The position numbers and the translations under genes were made by a program. The notes below the pieces were generated by a model. That model was not told where the DNA came from and did no database searches. It worked only from the letters and a program-made list of their open reading frames with translations. From positions 528,893 to 592,892 of the forward strand of contig SJOL01008365.1 of the NCBI GenBank assembly GCA_004794785.1: DNA of 64,000 bases, written 5' to 3'. Shown piece by piece: positions 35,001 to 47,720 of the stretch. Position 1 is the stretch's first letter, and the number at the start of each line of letters is the position of its first letter. This DNA is from Opisthorchis felineus (taxonomy: Eukaryota > Platyhelminthes > Trematoda > Opisthorchiida > Opisthorchiidae).

Positions 35001-38000
35001 TATCAATTAAAATGGACATAACGCCGGTCACAGATACCACAGCACATAATCACGTATTGATTGGCTTCTTGAGTGGAAATATCTCAGAGGGAAGTTTCGC
35101 TGATCTCGTGAAATTATTCTTCCTCTGAGCTACTCACCAAATTTCTGCAACTCATCAATATTCGTTTTTGTTGTGGTATCTGACGGATGACTTTGATACG
35201 AACCGGACACTTGCTGGTATCAATCCCGCGCTAAAATTACGCGCACAGCAATGGGTGAGTGGAAGTTTGCAAAATGAGCCCCACCAAAAACGTTAGCACG
35301 AAAGTGAAACGGAATGAAAATACCATCACATCATAGAAATTGTAACAGTGGTATGAATGTTCCCGTTTTAAATAAGCTAACTTGGCTTTGCGCCGCCCTG
35401 ACAACCGAAACGTCGGATTATAACACCTTGTTTCACTACGCTGTGTTTTGACTTCAGACTTTCCATATCATAAGTGTATGAAATTAGAATCCACGCTGGA
35501 GTGAAAATCACATGCACCCAACGCATTACGTACGTGACTGATACCCGGAAGTAATGTCACGATCACGGTATTTTGAAATATCCCAAGTCCCACATCCACA
35601 CTATTGGACCATTCATGAGTCTGTAACTCACCCAAGCCATCTTTAGGAAGCAGTCTTTTGGTGAAATTTTCATGGTGTAAGGGATACAGGGTGAGAAAAG
35701 CTCTTCGAGAAGCAAACTCCGTTTTAGCCGATTCGTTTATGTCCAGGTTGTTTTTGGCCACACTACAGCGAAGTTTCGACATTTCAATCAACCTGAACCT
35801 GTCGTGAAAGTTGAATAACTACGGCTGTCATTGAAAGCTCAACATAGGCTGTTAATTTTACCTTGAACAAATCAGATTAAGTTAGTTTTAAGCTTTGGTT
35901 GTCTGTCTAAAATAGCATAACTGATGTATGAATTGCGCTGGTGCACTAAGATAGGAGCGCTGAATCATGTGAGCCTCAGAAAAGCCTTCCAGAATTTAGT
36001 GTTTTTAGTGATGGTAAGTGTGCCATTTGATTTATTCGCATCTGACTGTATTGCAAGTATTCATCATGAGCGTACATCTCGGCACATTGAGTGAATACCC
36101 GATATAAGGCGGCAAAGTATCTGAATTTGTTTCCACTCAGGGAAATAGTCTGAAAATCATTCCTGTTTTTTTATATTTTCTTCCAGAGATATGGTAGACA
36201 GATTAACACACTTACGTGAATTTTCCATTCGAGTTCAACTAATTAAGGTTTCCATGCTATTGGAAAGTACACGTGAAAAGTCGACTTTCTTCATCCCTAG
36301 TGCGCTAAGTTAAGAGCCAAGATAGTGGAACTGACGACCTTACGCATATCGTGTATCAAACTAAGAAACTTACGTTATCAAATGCACTACTTCCTAGTGA
36401 TTTATCAGTTTCATTTCACAAAGCATCTAGGCTGGAATAATGACCGCTCTGATGCATGCATGTTGGTACTGCTGTACTGATACTGCTAGTGTAGTAGGAT
36501 TATAAAAAAGAAGTCGAAAAATATCTATTAGGGGTACATATGAATTACACATGCCCTTAGTGATAAGAAAACCAACCAATATGGGCTACAGAGAAAACGG
36601 AGGAGGTGCTCAAAAAAACTGAGGTGATTGGGTAAACATGGTTCGCTAGTCCTGCCAGACTTTAAACTGTGGAACTTGCTGCTCGAGAGAAGGCCCGGAA
36701 AATTGGATATTTTTGCGTCCCTACTGTTAAGAGATTTCGCAGTTTTTCATCATATCGGCGGCTGATTTATGTGTTGTGTTATAGATGGTAAGCTAGTGTT
36801 ATCGGAACGGCCGTTGTACTTTCTATCATCTCGCTTAATCATCCTGACTGGATTGTGGTTTGGTACTACAAAATGGCTAAAAGTTTTCATTAGGGCAAAC
36901 ACTAGTCTTCAAAACTATACAATTCATTTTCAATTCGTTTACTGTTAGGTTGCTATGAGCTTGATTATTACAAACTTTCTGTGTAAAATAAAACCGGTCT
37001 ACGGAGGTTTTTCAAAACTTTTTATTTTTAGAAGACGAAAAATTGGTTCTGATGACAGGTACAAGGAAATATGAACACTGACAAATATGCCAATCAGGTG
37101 TTTCCAAAACATTCCACAGGACTTGCACCTTAAATCTCATCCGATATTTGGGGAACTGGGTTCAGTAGTTCAATGGAGCTGACAAAAGTATGGTTGAGCT
37201 TTTCGTGTCAACTCAGAATCATCTTATTCTCCTTGGATATATTATTGTCTTCGGAAGCTCTGCTTCGTTTTTCATGTGCCATTCCCGAAGTCATGGTCTC
37301 AGACAATGCTTGGGACCATCACGGTAATAAATGAAACCTTTTATCATTGCGCCAAAGCTAACGTGGAAATCACACGAACGGGATTCGCTCTCATTTGACT
37401 GATGGCGGCAAGTCTCAGTTGCGAGTATAACATGACACAAAAACTACATGTGGTAGGACAGTGAACCTACCCTGCATAGAACGGTCTAGTCGCGTAGATG
37501 TTCAGGGAGATATTTCCAGGTCCTCTGGACTGGATATAATGAACAAATGTTAGTGTGCAATCAGGCCATCAGGAGAAGGGCAATTTGCTTACCTTCGAAT
37601 GAACATTAAGCTGGGAGCGATTAAGATGCAAGTAAATATAAGTCACTTATCGGTCTGTGTTGTAGCAGTATTTAGGTACGTATGTACAAGAATGACATGT
37701 CGTGTTCATTGAGCAGTGGTCCATGGTCATCTCGGATTTCGGAGTCATACAGCCTGCGCATGGTTCGAGGAGATTTTTCAGTTAATCACAACAACTTGAT
37801 GGCATCTGATGACAAAAATATGGAAACCATGCACCACAGGTTTACCTCTATCGTACTAACCGGCTCGGTCGCAGGGGAAAATACACTATACACCATGGAT
37901 CGGTTTACTCTGCTAGGTTCGTATCGGGGAAACGGCCGCCTTATCATCCTTTTTCTGTAAGAACCTGAACAAATCTACTTCCTCAAGAATTCCCGTGTAT

Positions 38001-39257
38001 GATCAATTGAGGTTGGACCAAATAGCCAAGCACGCTATCTGAGAAGGTTGGGACAAGTAAGTAGGAATTTTCAAGTCTCACCTCACTCCTCTTTTGGCCA
38101 AATTGTGAATGCAAAATGATATGAAGATTCCCACCTCTCTATTCGTTTACGGTTTTTAGTATCCCAAGGTGATTTCGTTTTTCAACTGCATCGTAGAGTG
38201 CCTGACTTTTTTATACGGATTATGCAAATCACTTCGCATCCAACAGAATTTGACAGCAATCGTTGTAGGAGAGTTGTCCACTTTGCTTGATCTACTGTTA
38301 ACTGGGTGGCGGAATTTATTTCTATCCTTATCGGGTTAACCGTAGGTTCAAAATAGAACATCTCAACAGTATGAGAAAACTACATCCGTGCAGTGACGTG
38401 CAACAATATAAGAATGACTAGATTGTGTTCAAAAACTCTGAGGTGAAGATGACCTAGTGTTTGTTGCACATGATCGCTGGCCATGGTAAGGTAATGTTTC
38501 GATTGTACGCTGAATCCGATAAGCGTAAACTGATTTTGGGCTCTGACACGGCTTTACCTTTAAAACCTGAAGTGATCAAAAACGAGCTGTTGACGATAAT
38601 GCTTGTCCTCCTTTGGTGATTGGCTTGCTACGAGAAATCTGATGGTAAGGACACCTGTTATGATCCACTTATTCATCTGACATTATTCTGTAGTGTAAAC
38701 ACAACGAAATACGGTGAAATACAACCGGAGTGTCGTGAAGCAGCTTGGTTCCCTGATACTGAGGTTCAGAGTAGGAAAAACCACAGGCCGCTCTCCGAGG
38801 AATTATCACCTGACCCACTGATTCTTGATTCATGATTCTAAAATATCTATCAATCTATCTGTAACTGAAGTCAAGGCTCCCATAAAAAAACTTGCCATCG
38901 TTCAGTCCAGATAAGTTTATGATATTACTTAGAGGTAGACTTTGTTAGTGACCTTGATATACCCTTCAGTCCCAGGTTCTGTAACGCTAGTACTGAAGCC
39001 AGTCGATATAGTATGTGTACACAGGAGTTTTTTGTACACATGACACTTGTGTTTGAAGTGCAAGTGATTTACACCATGCTCTCTGTGCAATCAGTCGATT
39101 TGAAACTTTGGTGATGATGATGCTACAGGAAACAAACTAGCTTGCTCATGATTTAAACCAACTTGTTAGCCACACACAGAGGTAAAACACGCACAATGTG
39201 ATCGGTCATAAAACAACAGCTGGTTCGAAGAATACCACGGTTCCTCCTCCAAATAGT
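35001..39257. other. Long stretch without recognised genes
   Basis: No recognised gene. The 107-residue minus-strand frame at 35468-35791 and the 92-residue plus-strand frame at 37682-37960 have no family features. Confidence 0.45.
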
Positions 39258-40268
39258 GAGTGTGGTTGACATCGTTAGTAACGTGTTCCAGCTGCAGCGC
39301 TCGCTTTCGTTTGTTTTCACGAACTTCGTGACCGAAACTTCATCGTCACTGAGGATTATTTTCCAGAGCTTCTTCCCTCTTCATCTAGTTTCTTCCTTCT
39401 TTCTCCCCTTCCGTCATTACTTCATGTCCTACTAGTTTACACGCCTAATTGCAGACTAACTTACTTGCTTGCACGCGCACTTACTCTCTTACATAGCCAT
39501 CCGAATTTACTTCAATTTTGGGATAGCTCTTGTGACATGAAAATCTATTGCATGCATGTCAACCATAACAGGATCCGCGCACTTTCACGCCCAATCTTGT
39601 GTGCAACAAATTACACCTGCTTGAATTCCTAAGTGGTCGACATAGCAATCTTTCGTAGCAAACTCACTTTATTGCTAAACATAACAGACATAAAGAAAAG
39701 AACGTGTCATCGCTGTCTGCCAAATTTAATACCATACAATGTTTGGGATGCGTCAACTGGCTTCGTTGACCATATTGGTAACAGTTCTCCGAAGTGATTA
39801 ACTTGGTTTTCCTCATCTACAGAGTGATTTTGGAAGGTTATGAAATACACCATAACTCTTCCAGAAGCTCGCACAGAGCACAATTGTAATGGGTTAATTG
39901 TTGGCCGGAGGGTTGCGTAATTACCTAACTAGTAGTTCTCGGTGTCCCCGTAAGTTTCTCCGATCGGAGTGGCACGTTTGAGTCCCTCATTTAAAGATTT
40001 ACATACTAAGCTATTCAGACGGTCAAATATTTGGAGTCTTGAAAATGAAGGGTTTTCATTATCAGCTTCCGTTCTTCGAGTGATCGCTGGGTCCTATACC
40101 AGTTATCACCAACTGAATTCCAGACAATAAAAATCAGTACCCCCGTTTTAGAGAGCTACTCGCACACGTGGTCGTGACAATCGGTCGCTATGCTGTAAGC
40201 ATAGGAATAGATTGGGGTGGCGCTGAAGGAGTGCTTTTTCGTTTTTAATGTCCTGCTAGGAAACCATG
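39258..40268 (-). repeat. Repeat B, inverted copy 1
   Basis: About 1 kb that is the reverse complement of 52980-54000 at high identity (long runs agree with only scattered single-base differences, for example through 39841-40140). Read on the minus strand it begins with CCTAGCAGGACATTAAAAAC and ends near the 'CTGCAGCGCTCGC' and 'AACGATATCAGCC'-like blocks. It is directly preceded, on that strand, by module A (40282-40620). No protein is recognised, so it may be the untranslated part of a larger retroelement. Confidence 0.85.
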
Positions 40269-40281
40269 CATGATGCTCAAC

Positions 40282-40620
40282 TCATGTGTCCATGTGAAAG
40301 CACACTGCTCCAGTTAGGGAATAGTAGCACTGCGTATGCTCGGACTTGGTGAACAGACTGGACATCACCGTGGTGTGACCATTCGTGTACCTCGCCGACC
40401 CGTTGAGCAATATTGGGGGTGTCCCCGCGTCACTCGCAGAGTCTTTCATACCCGATTGGTCAATGGTTAGAGGTCTGATGAACACATTCTCCTGGCCCTC
40501 CAGATTGGGGGTTGGAACATATGTGATGACTGGTACTTTAAGAATGGTAATGTACTTGCATTTCCAGCCAGACACCGCTGCCTTGCGGTCAGGCTATTGA
40601 GCCAAACCTGATACGAAACA
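40282..40620 (-). repeat. Module A repeat, copy 2
   Basis: Minus strand carries a 97-codon open frame (40282-40575) whose segments GWKCKYI, NLEGQE.VF, TIDQSGM.DSAS and GSARYTNGHTTV recur, partly in other frames, at 45200-45600 and 6250-6530. It joins repeat B without a clear gap, so A and B are probably parts of one element, A lying 5' of B on the minus strand. Confidence 0.75.
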
Positions 40621-41613
40621 ACATTGGCAGAAGTTCAAGATATTCCTCAACAGGAAACGCCCAAAGTCCGATGCGAATTGAGCCATGCGCAATCGGAAAT
40701 GTCTGTGCAAACACAATACTGCAATTTGTTCTATGCGAAGACGTCCTGGCACTTTTCACCAAATGTACCTATAATTTTCATGACCACTGTATCGAAATAT
40801 TTTTGCATACCAAGTTAAGCTGCCCCAAATTACTTTTAGGGTTGCCCACCACGCAGGACGTTTTGCATTCAGTAACACTGACCCTTGATTGTCTTTATTC
40901 AGCGAAAATTAAGTTAAAGATGGCTTTCATAAGCTTGCCTTGGGAGGGGAGTTTGGGGGGTGTTGTCCATTGCAAGGCTTCAGTTCATTATGTTTTGTCG
41001 GGTGGCTGGTAAGCAAATTTTAGTCGAAAGACTGTTTTACAATAATAAGGTGGATTGTGAAATCCGTAAACTCTTGAGTGAATGGTTATGGTTAAGAACT
41101 GTCAGCGGACATCTACATAAGAAGGCTCACTAGTTTACTTAACACAAGAGCTATTCTCGAGGCGTGGTGCTCCACTTAAACCTTTCTTGCTTTTTTTTCT
41201 GCGCTTGTGTTTTCATGACTTTGTACAAAATATAGTTTCACACATGTAATGTGAGTTTTTTTCGAATCAGTAGAACTGTCTATGGTTCGTGAAGAAGTTT
41301 ATTAGTTATATCACACGATTCCCAACTGGGTACTGGGAGAAAGGTGATCAAATTCCCAAAACCAGCTTAAGGATGATTAGTTTGCCAAAGTCTGAGTGTG
41401 GTCTATTCACCACAACTAAGTTCCTGCACAACCAGCCTCATCCTACTTTCGGCCAGAAAGGGCGAGCGCACCGATTCACCGATACGATGGTTTTCTTACC
41501 TACTAGTTTCGCCTATTATGGTGAGCCATCGATAAGAGTTTCGGGATGTCAGATGTGACAGGTACGCTTGCACTCGCACATAGCCTCTGAACTAACTGTT
41601 TGGGCACCCTCAA
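40621..41613. other. Unassigned stretch
   Basis: Overlapping open frames of 64-113 residues but no domain. Nothing else recognised. Confidence 0.4.
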
Positions 41614-41955
41614 ATGCCTCAGGCTTCGGCGTGTGCTCACACGTCACCATCAGGTAAGGAAGCAGGAAATGCGATGCTTTTGTCTTTTCCGGTGCGTTTG
41701 AGCCCATCTATTGGCCCGATAGCCAGGGATAACGTCTTCGAATTCGTTCGGGCTGAAAGAAGGCATATCATCGGAATACGAACTCTGTTGGACATAATCG
41801 GCCTAATCATCGACAACAATACTCTACGCTCTGTGCTGCAGTATAGCACTGGTGATGTCATGCGACTGTTAGCAGATGAATTGGTGGCACTCATTGGTCC
41901 ACGGTGTGGGCGTGTTGCCCACGGAAAACGCTACTATTCAGTTTTTGTGTGGTGA
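41614..41955 (+). CDS. Unknown open frame, doubtful
   Basis: A 113-codon frame with protein-like composition in its second half (DIIGLIIDNNTLRSVLQ, LLADELVALIGPR). No known domain is recognised. A donor-like CAGGTAAGG at about 41650-41658 lies inside it, so if it is coding the start may be wrong. It is followed within 100 bases by another frame in the same direction (42049-42414), and the two could be exons or a decayed retroelement. Chance is a real alternative. Confidence 0.18.
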   Translation: MPQASACAHTSPSGKEAGNAMLLSFPVRLSPSIGPIARDNVFEFVRAERRHIIGIRTLLDIIGLIIDNNTLRSVLQYSTGDVMRLLADELVALIGPRCGRVAHGKRYYSVFVW

Positions 41956-42048
41956 GAATTTTTGGTGCAGAAATGCTTTGCGTAATGAACTCGAGAAATA
42001 TATTCTTCCTGATCAGAAAATATTTTTGGTTCGATAATACAAAAGCTT

Positions 42049-42414
42049 TTGGTTCACAAATCATTGGATCCACTTGTCATTATCTGTTCCGAAGTCGAAT
42101 TTTTCACAGTTAAATACCGAGGTGTTTATTTGTCTGACTTGCGTTTACATGCTGACAAACAACTTGACTTTAAAGTCGCTTTTTGTGTCAAAAAAACGGA
42201 TGTGTTGTATTTAGATACGGTTTTGAACTTCTACTATAATTTCATCACATTTGATGTATCAACAACTATTGGCGTTCGGGTAACATTCGACCACCATCGG
42301 ACAAGCCGAGTTATTCTCAGAAGTCGTCGTGTAGCATGTGTGCAGGAATACTACTGCTGTGATTTATTCTCTACGACTCCCAGTAGTCTAGGTGGTACGT
42401 TCAAAAAACCTTAA
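42049..42414 (+). CDS. Unknown open frame, doubtful
   Basis: A 121-codon frame rich in aromatic and valine residues (for example VEFFTVKYRGVYLSDLRL and YLDTVLNFYYNFITFDV). No family recognised. There is no clear acceptor or donor with consensus strength. It may be an exon or remnant of a mobile element; low confidence. Confidence 0.18.
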   Translation: MVHKSLDPLVIICSEVEFFTVKYRGVYLSDLRLHADKQLDFKVAFCVKKTDVLYLDTVLNFYYNFITFDVSTTIGVRVTFDHHRTSRVILRSRRVACVQEYYCCDLFSTTPSSLGGTFKKP

Positions 42415-44900
42415 TTTATATCTAGGTCAGTGGGTTCGAGACCAGGTTTTCAGTAGTTTAACGAGCCCCTCAAGAACTTTCACTGGTGGTTTAATTTGCC
42501 TGGACATCTTTCTGCGTTCAAAAGCCACACTTAGGTAGGGATTGCTTGTATGCCTTCTTTTGTGGAGTTCTGTTTTCAAGTAAGCAATACCTCCCCCATT
42601 CCGATCGCCACAGCCAAGTAGTCGAAGATTACACGTGCCTAAAATTTAAAGGCATCATACCTCCAGCAAAATTCAACAGAATCTTCGTTTCGTCCAAAGC
42701 CACGCTAATCAAGCCGGTGGACTTTACTTGGCCTCTAAAATCCGGGAAATTATGTTTGATTGGACGTTTTAGTTGACATGTCATTCGTGAACTTACTTAA
42801 AGTTTCAGTGATATATTTATCAGCGGAGTTTATCAAAGCATTCTTCAAGAACCCTCAGAAAACATCCTAAATCGCTAGAGGCCTTCTAATGGAGAAAGGC
42901 AACAGTATCAGTGACCAGGTTACAAAACAGACAGCTTGACTGACCGGTTTCAAGTTTCCACCATACTTTTGTGCAAGCGAAGCTCAAAACGGCTAGCTCT
43001 TGGAAGATGCAGCAACCAAACTTGCTTGCTCAAAATCTATTGATCCAAAATGTTTGACTACCCCAAAAAACTAAACAGAACCCACACGCTTTTTCAAAAC
43101 GGTGTGTCCTAAGATCCCTTTTCTCACCACCACATACTTTTCTATGAACTTATAATCAACTCAAATTAGCACGTTAGCATCTCGAAACTTTTTTCTTTTG
43201 GTCCCTCCGCTGAAACGGATAAAAAGGGACCTAAAGGTTTCTTTCAAGAAAAGTGACGGCTAGGAAGTAAACATTTAGCCCCATGAGTGGATCTTAGAAA
43301 AGCAAAACAACTTTTTTACCAAAATAGCATATCAAGAAGCATTGGAAGTATACTTGAGAACGCACCTAGCAAAAGTTCGTCTTAGATGCATATGTCCCCG
43401 TGTAGGAAAAGCCTGTGTCTCCTGTCCTTGTTGTGACGGCATTTTATGGCTGCTGGACGTGTATGCAGTATCCTCTGGGAGTGGGGTCTGAGACCCAAAA
43501 GACGTGGATGCTAGTTAAAATTTGGGTAAACCACACTGAATTGGTCTTAGTTTAGGTTAGAGTATCTTGAGAAAAACTTAGTTGCTGGACAATGACCTTG
43601 TTTGATCTCCTAAACGTTGAACACTAACGTTCGTAGCTTAGTGTAGGTGCCTAGCTAAAAAGCTTCACTGGGCTGCAACAAAGAGTTGTCATACGAAGAT
43701 GATTCTTTTCGTGAAAGCGTAAATCTCACCTTAGTAACGCAGACCACTTTTATTCAAAATATCCGCAATATGTGAGCACTAGTTCACGGTGTCTAATGGA
43801 TCGTTTTCGGTTTATTAATTTACTTTTTAAGGATAATATTCTTAAGTTCGTTCCGCACACGAAGGAGCGGTTGATTCTGTCTGACTGGCTGTCTAATAGT
43901 TGCGGTTCTTTGATCAAAATTAATCAAGCCTGACAAGCAACGCGCGTTTTCATGACAAGGAAATAATGACTTATCCGTAGGTGAACAAGGACTTTCGTGA
44001 CTTGTCTTTCTGCTACACTGATCCTAATTTCAGCGGTTCTGAGGAAAGTAAACAGCGAAAGTCAGGTGTGATGTGCCTACACTACCATCTTGTTTCCGGG
44101 TAAGACCAACGACTGTGGCCAGTCGGCTAGTCGCCTAATATGTCCTGTGTTCTAATAAATGAAAGGTTTCCAGTTGTCATAAGCTCCACTGGAAATTAAA
44201 GGCAAATATGACAGAGCACTTCAGTAACAACCATACAACCATCATTGGTTGGTCGGCAAAATGAACTGAGTTGAAAAAAACTATTCGAATGACCAAGAGT
44301 CAGCATGGATCAAACAGTAGAAAAGAACCAATTATATCGGAGGTCAGTCAGATCTGATTCCCAACTCTGAGACAAACTAGTGGTTCGCGTTGTGCATTTT
44401 TTATGCGCACATGCTGGGTTTGTATTGCTTACAGAATGCCAACAGTTGCACCGAGAGTTTCAAATAACCACTCCTTAGCTAATAGGATCAGTTTAGCGAG
44501 CCCGCATGATAGTTGCAACATCATCAGTTCCGGACTCCTAGAAGAGTTCATTCCGGGTGACCACGGGGGTAAATCTCCATGTCAGCAATACTCTGCTGGC
44601 AAAAATGCAAGGCGGACATTCTTGTACCTTAGAGAAAGTATGCCAGTACTTATCTGTATTAGACGGAATTATGTTCCTCGATTGTTTGACAACATTGAAG
44701 CATGATTCCGATTTGTACAGCACGGCTGAGCATGTGTTAGAAAGAACTGTTCACAGGTTCTGAAGAGTGATGGCTTACACATCAAACGAGATCACTATAT
44801 GCTAACCATTTGGAAATTCGTCATGGGTAATTGTACGATTTGTTGATTTTCTATTCATGCCACTCCCATTTAGGTAGTTCTGCTTTCTTGATAATTATCT
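42415..44900. other. Unassigned stretch
   Basis: An isolated B-box-like GGTTCGAGACC is at about 42430-42440, with an A-box-like TAGTCTAGGTGG about 44 nt upstream, but the arms of a tRNA do not pair. No gene recognised. Confidence 0.4.
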
Positions 44901-44906
44901 CAGAGT

Positions 44907-45199
44907 TTGACCACATCTTTTTCATGGGACCACTGGGCACAACCTTTGATCTTCCTCGAAAGCTTCCAGGGGTCCCCTACCCATCTAGATACTCCTCACC
45001 ACTGGGTCCAGGAGATCGATACAGCCAGGGCGGATGTTGGTCACCGTCCGAGACAAACCAATTGCAGCTCAAACTGTGAACATGGTCGCCCATTCAGACG
45101 AAGATTTGAGGGCACCCAACGTGCGCTGGTATTGGTAACACCCTCGCATCACACACCGGACAGAGAATACCGCCAAGTCTATCATCATGGTTGTAATTT
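44907..45199 (+). repeat. Possible retroelement segment upstream of module A
   Basis: A 178-codon open frame (44907-45443) runs through this segment into module A. The part before 45200 has a mixed Arg/His/Pro-rich composition (for example GHRPRQTNCSSNC) and no recognised domain. That the open frame passes into a repeated module suggests this is also mobile-element sequence, but no second copy lies in the window. Confidence 0.3.
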
Positions 45200-45600
45200 A
45201 CTTCATGGTTTTACGTGGGCTGGGCTACTGCCAGGGCGCCCACACCTTGAGAGGAGGAAAATTAGGGTCCTCAACCAGAGCCTTTGGCTCAATAGTCTGA
45301 ACATAAGGCAGCGGTGTTTGGCTGGAAATGCAAGTACATTGCCGTTTTTAAAGTACCAGTCGTCACACATGTTCCAGCCTCCAATGTGGAGGGCCAGAAA
45401 ACTGTGTTCGTCAAACCTCGAACCATTGACCAACCTGGTATGAGTGACTCTGCGAGTGTCGCGCGGACACCCCCCCCCAGTATAGCTCAATGAGTCGGCG
45501 AGGTACACGAACGGTCACACTACCGTAAGGTCCAGTCTGTTCGCCAAGTCCGAGCATACGCAGTGCTACCATTCTCTAGTTGAAGTAGAACTCGTGTTTA
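45200..45600 (+). repeat. Module A repeat, copy 3
   Basis: Plus-strand copy of the module at 40282-40620 (minus) and 6250-6530 (minus). Shared blocks include 'GTCCAGTCTGTTC.CCAAGTC', 'GAGCATACGCAGTGCTAC' and the coding-like blocks RVLNQSLW and ARYTNG. Homology ends near 45600, without repeat B following, so this copy is truncated relative to copy 2. A poly-C run (about 45470-45478) is at a frame break. Confidence 0.75.
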
Positions 45601-47681
45601 GTAATATATTGGCTTGATGTTAGCTGACCATATTGACTGTGTTGACGGAGAAAGAGCACAACTGAAGACTGTTAACATTTGGGGTTCTGGAAAAAAACAC
45701 CAAAAATCTACAGTGTGTAACTCTGAGATAATATTTTGGTGAGGCTTTACTCAAGAATCAGGTGAGTTTTTGCCTAGCATATTGTCCATTCTATTTTTGG
45801 CAGGCCACTGAAGCGAATCTGGTGTTGAACCGGCGGACACATTCACTTATTTAGTTAATCACAATTGTGATTAACCCCTCAAGTGGATTGCACAGAGCTG
45901 ATTTTAGTGCTACGTGCAAGCAACTGTTGTCAACGTCAACCGAAGGGAAAGACTCTCTGGGCCAGCATGTCGCGGACGACTGAGAGCCACTTGCGGGCCC
46001 GGTCATGAAGGCAGAGAATTGCGCAACAACATAAGTTTCTCCGTATCCAGGTGGTGGTTTTATCCATCAATTCACTCAACCTGCAGCAGAATACTGCAAG
46101 TTATGGTAACAGTACCCTTCAGGGGATATCAACAGCTGTATCACTTACTTGGTATCGGAGACTCAGGCGGAACACCAGTAGCCGGATGGCAACTGATATT
46201 ATAGTTTCACAGTGAGACAGTAAAGTAGACCAGATGGTGATTGGAAATTGAAGCAGATTTAACTTAGGCAAATTACTGGTGGTGCTGCGATTCTTACTGA
46301 TGCTTCCGTGGTGGTTGAAACTGAGTACACTGGTGACTGGTAAGTTTGCTATTACTTCAGCATGTTTACCATAGGTTAATGTGGCTGTACTGGAAGCATC
46401 ACGGTGGCTTAGGAGGACATGCCTTTTCGGCGGGGATGAAAACGACAGATCTGAAATGTATACAGTCTTTTTTCCCGAAAAACTTGAGTACGGATCCATC
46501 TCATCAGTTACCTCCAACGAAACTTGATTGACCGTTCAAGGAAAATAACCTGAAGCTGGTTACAAATTCTTCTTTTTTGGAACTTTACAGGACAGCCAAG
46601 AAGAACATAAAACATCATTCTGGTAGAAGAATACTGCATAAATACAGCTGTGCAAATACAAGGGTAATTGTTTTTTTGGCGCAAGTGTTGATTGGAGGTG
46701 GAGCGGGAAGGATTTCACGAACGGTTGTCGGCTATCGTCAAGTCCTTTCAATCAAATCAACATTCAACAGTCATAAATGATCTCAACCTCTGAACAAGTT
46801 TAGTTTAATCAAACTGAGTGCGCCTTGAAGCAGAGCCAAAAATGCCTGGTAGGCCAAAACAAATCGTCAATAGTCGCATTCCGAAGCAATTTGTCAGTCG
46901 TCATTTGAACACTGCAACTCAAATCCGATGCCAATAGAAATTTTGCTATTAAAGGAGATGCGAGTAAGCTTGGAGAAATGTAATCGTGGTTTGAAATCTT
47001 ATGAAGTTATGTATGCATGTATGAGTTGCTGCTCCTGAAAAGAGCGCACCCTCGGAACAGGCTATAGAAGCGTTCTTCATGAAGTGCTTCTTCACGCCAC
47101 ACTCTTGGTAAAGTACTTTTGTAGTATGCTTCTGTACATCTGTGACCAAAGCTAAATATTATAGTAGGAGACACATTAAGAACTTCCTTTTTTTAACTAG
47201 AGGGAAATAAAACCGTTTACTGTCGATGTGGAGGGCAAGTAGGAAAATAAATCTTTTGGGTTTGTGGGAAGAATCTGACGATAGTTGCGTTCGATTCTCA
47301 AAAAATAAAGTAGAATCAGAGGACAAACAAGCAAAGAACATAACAGGGTTTCAGCTCATGATTTTGCTTGTTTGGTGCTAAATTCCAGCAAAGGCTGTTG
47401 TTCGCTTTCGCGATGTGATGTGTTCTCTAACTGCTATCTACGCAACTGGCGACGCTCTTAGACAAGCAAGCTCATCACAGGGTATTGTGAGTCACTTAAA
47501 CTCGTCTAGAGCGTAAAGCTTACATTCTCCAGAGCAACAGACGAACTGTCCATTAACGCCATCTTCCCGTGCACTCTAAAGTCGGATAAAGCCGGATCTT
47601 TCAAAGCAATCCATATAGTGCCGACTAGGACGGGGTTCAAAATTGGCTCGGGACAAAAGATAGGTTTATGCACTTGTTAAG
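45601..47681. other. Unassigned stretch
   Basis: Includes a 132-residue minus-strand frame (46119-46517) without recognisable domains. No RNA gene seen. Confidence 0.4.
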
Positions 47682-47686
47682 TATAT

Positions 47687-47719
<33 letters not shown>

Positions 47720-47720
47720 T
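47682..47720. repeat. (TA)n microsatellite
   Basis: About 39 nt of TA repeats with one interruption near 47698, followed by a GTGCGTGTACGTGTAC purine-pyrimidine run. Likely length-polymorphic. Confidence 0.95.

Noticed and set aside
42390..42445. tRNA-like A box (TAGTCTAGGTGG) and B box (GGTTCGAGACC) with usual spacing
   Set aside because: The T arm, anticodon arm and acceptor stem do not pair, so it is not a tRNA gene; chance or an old SINE remnant.
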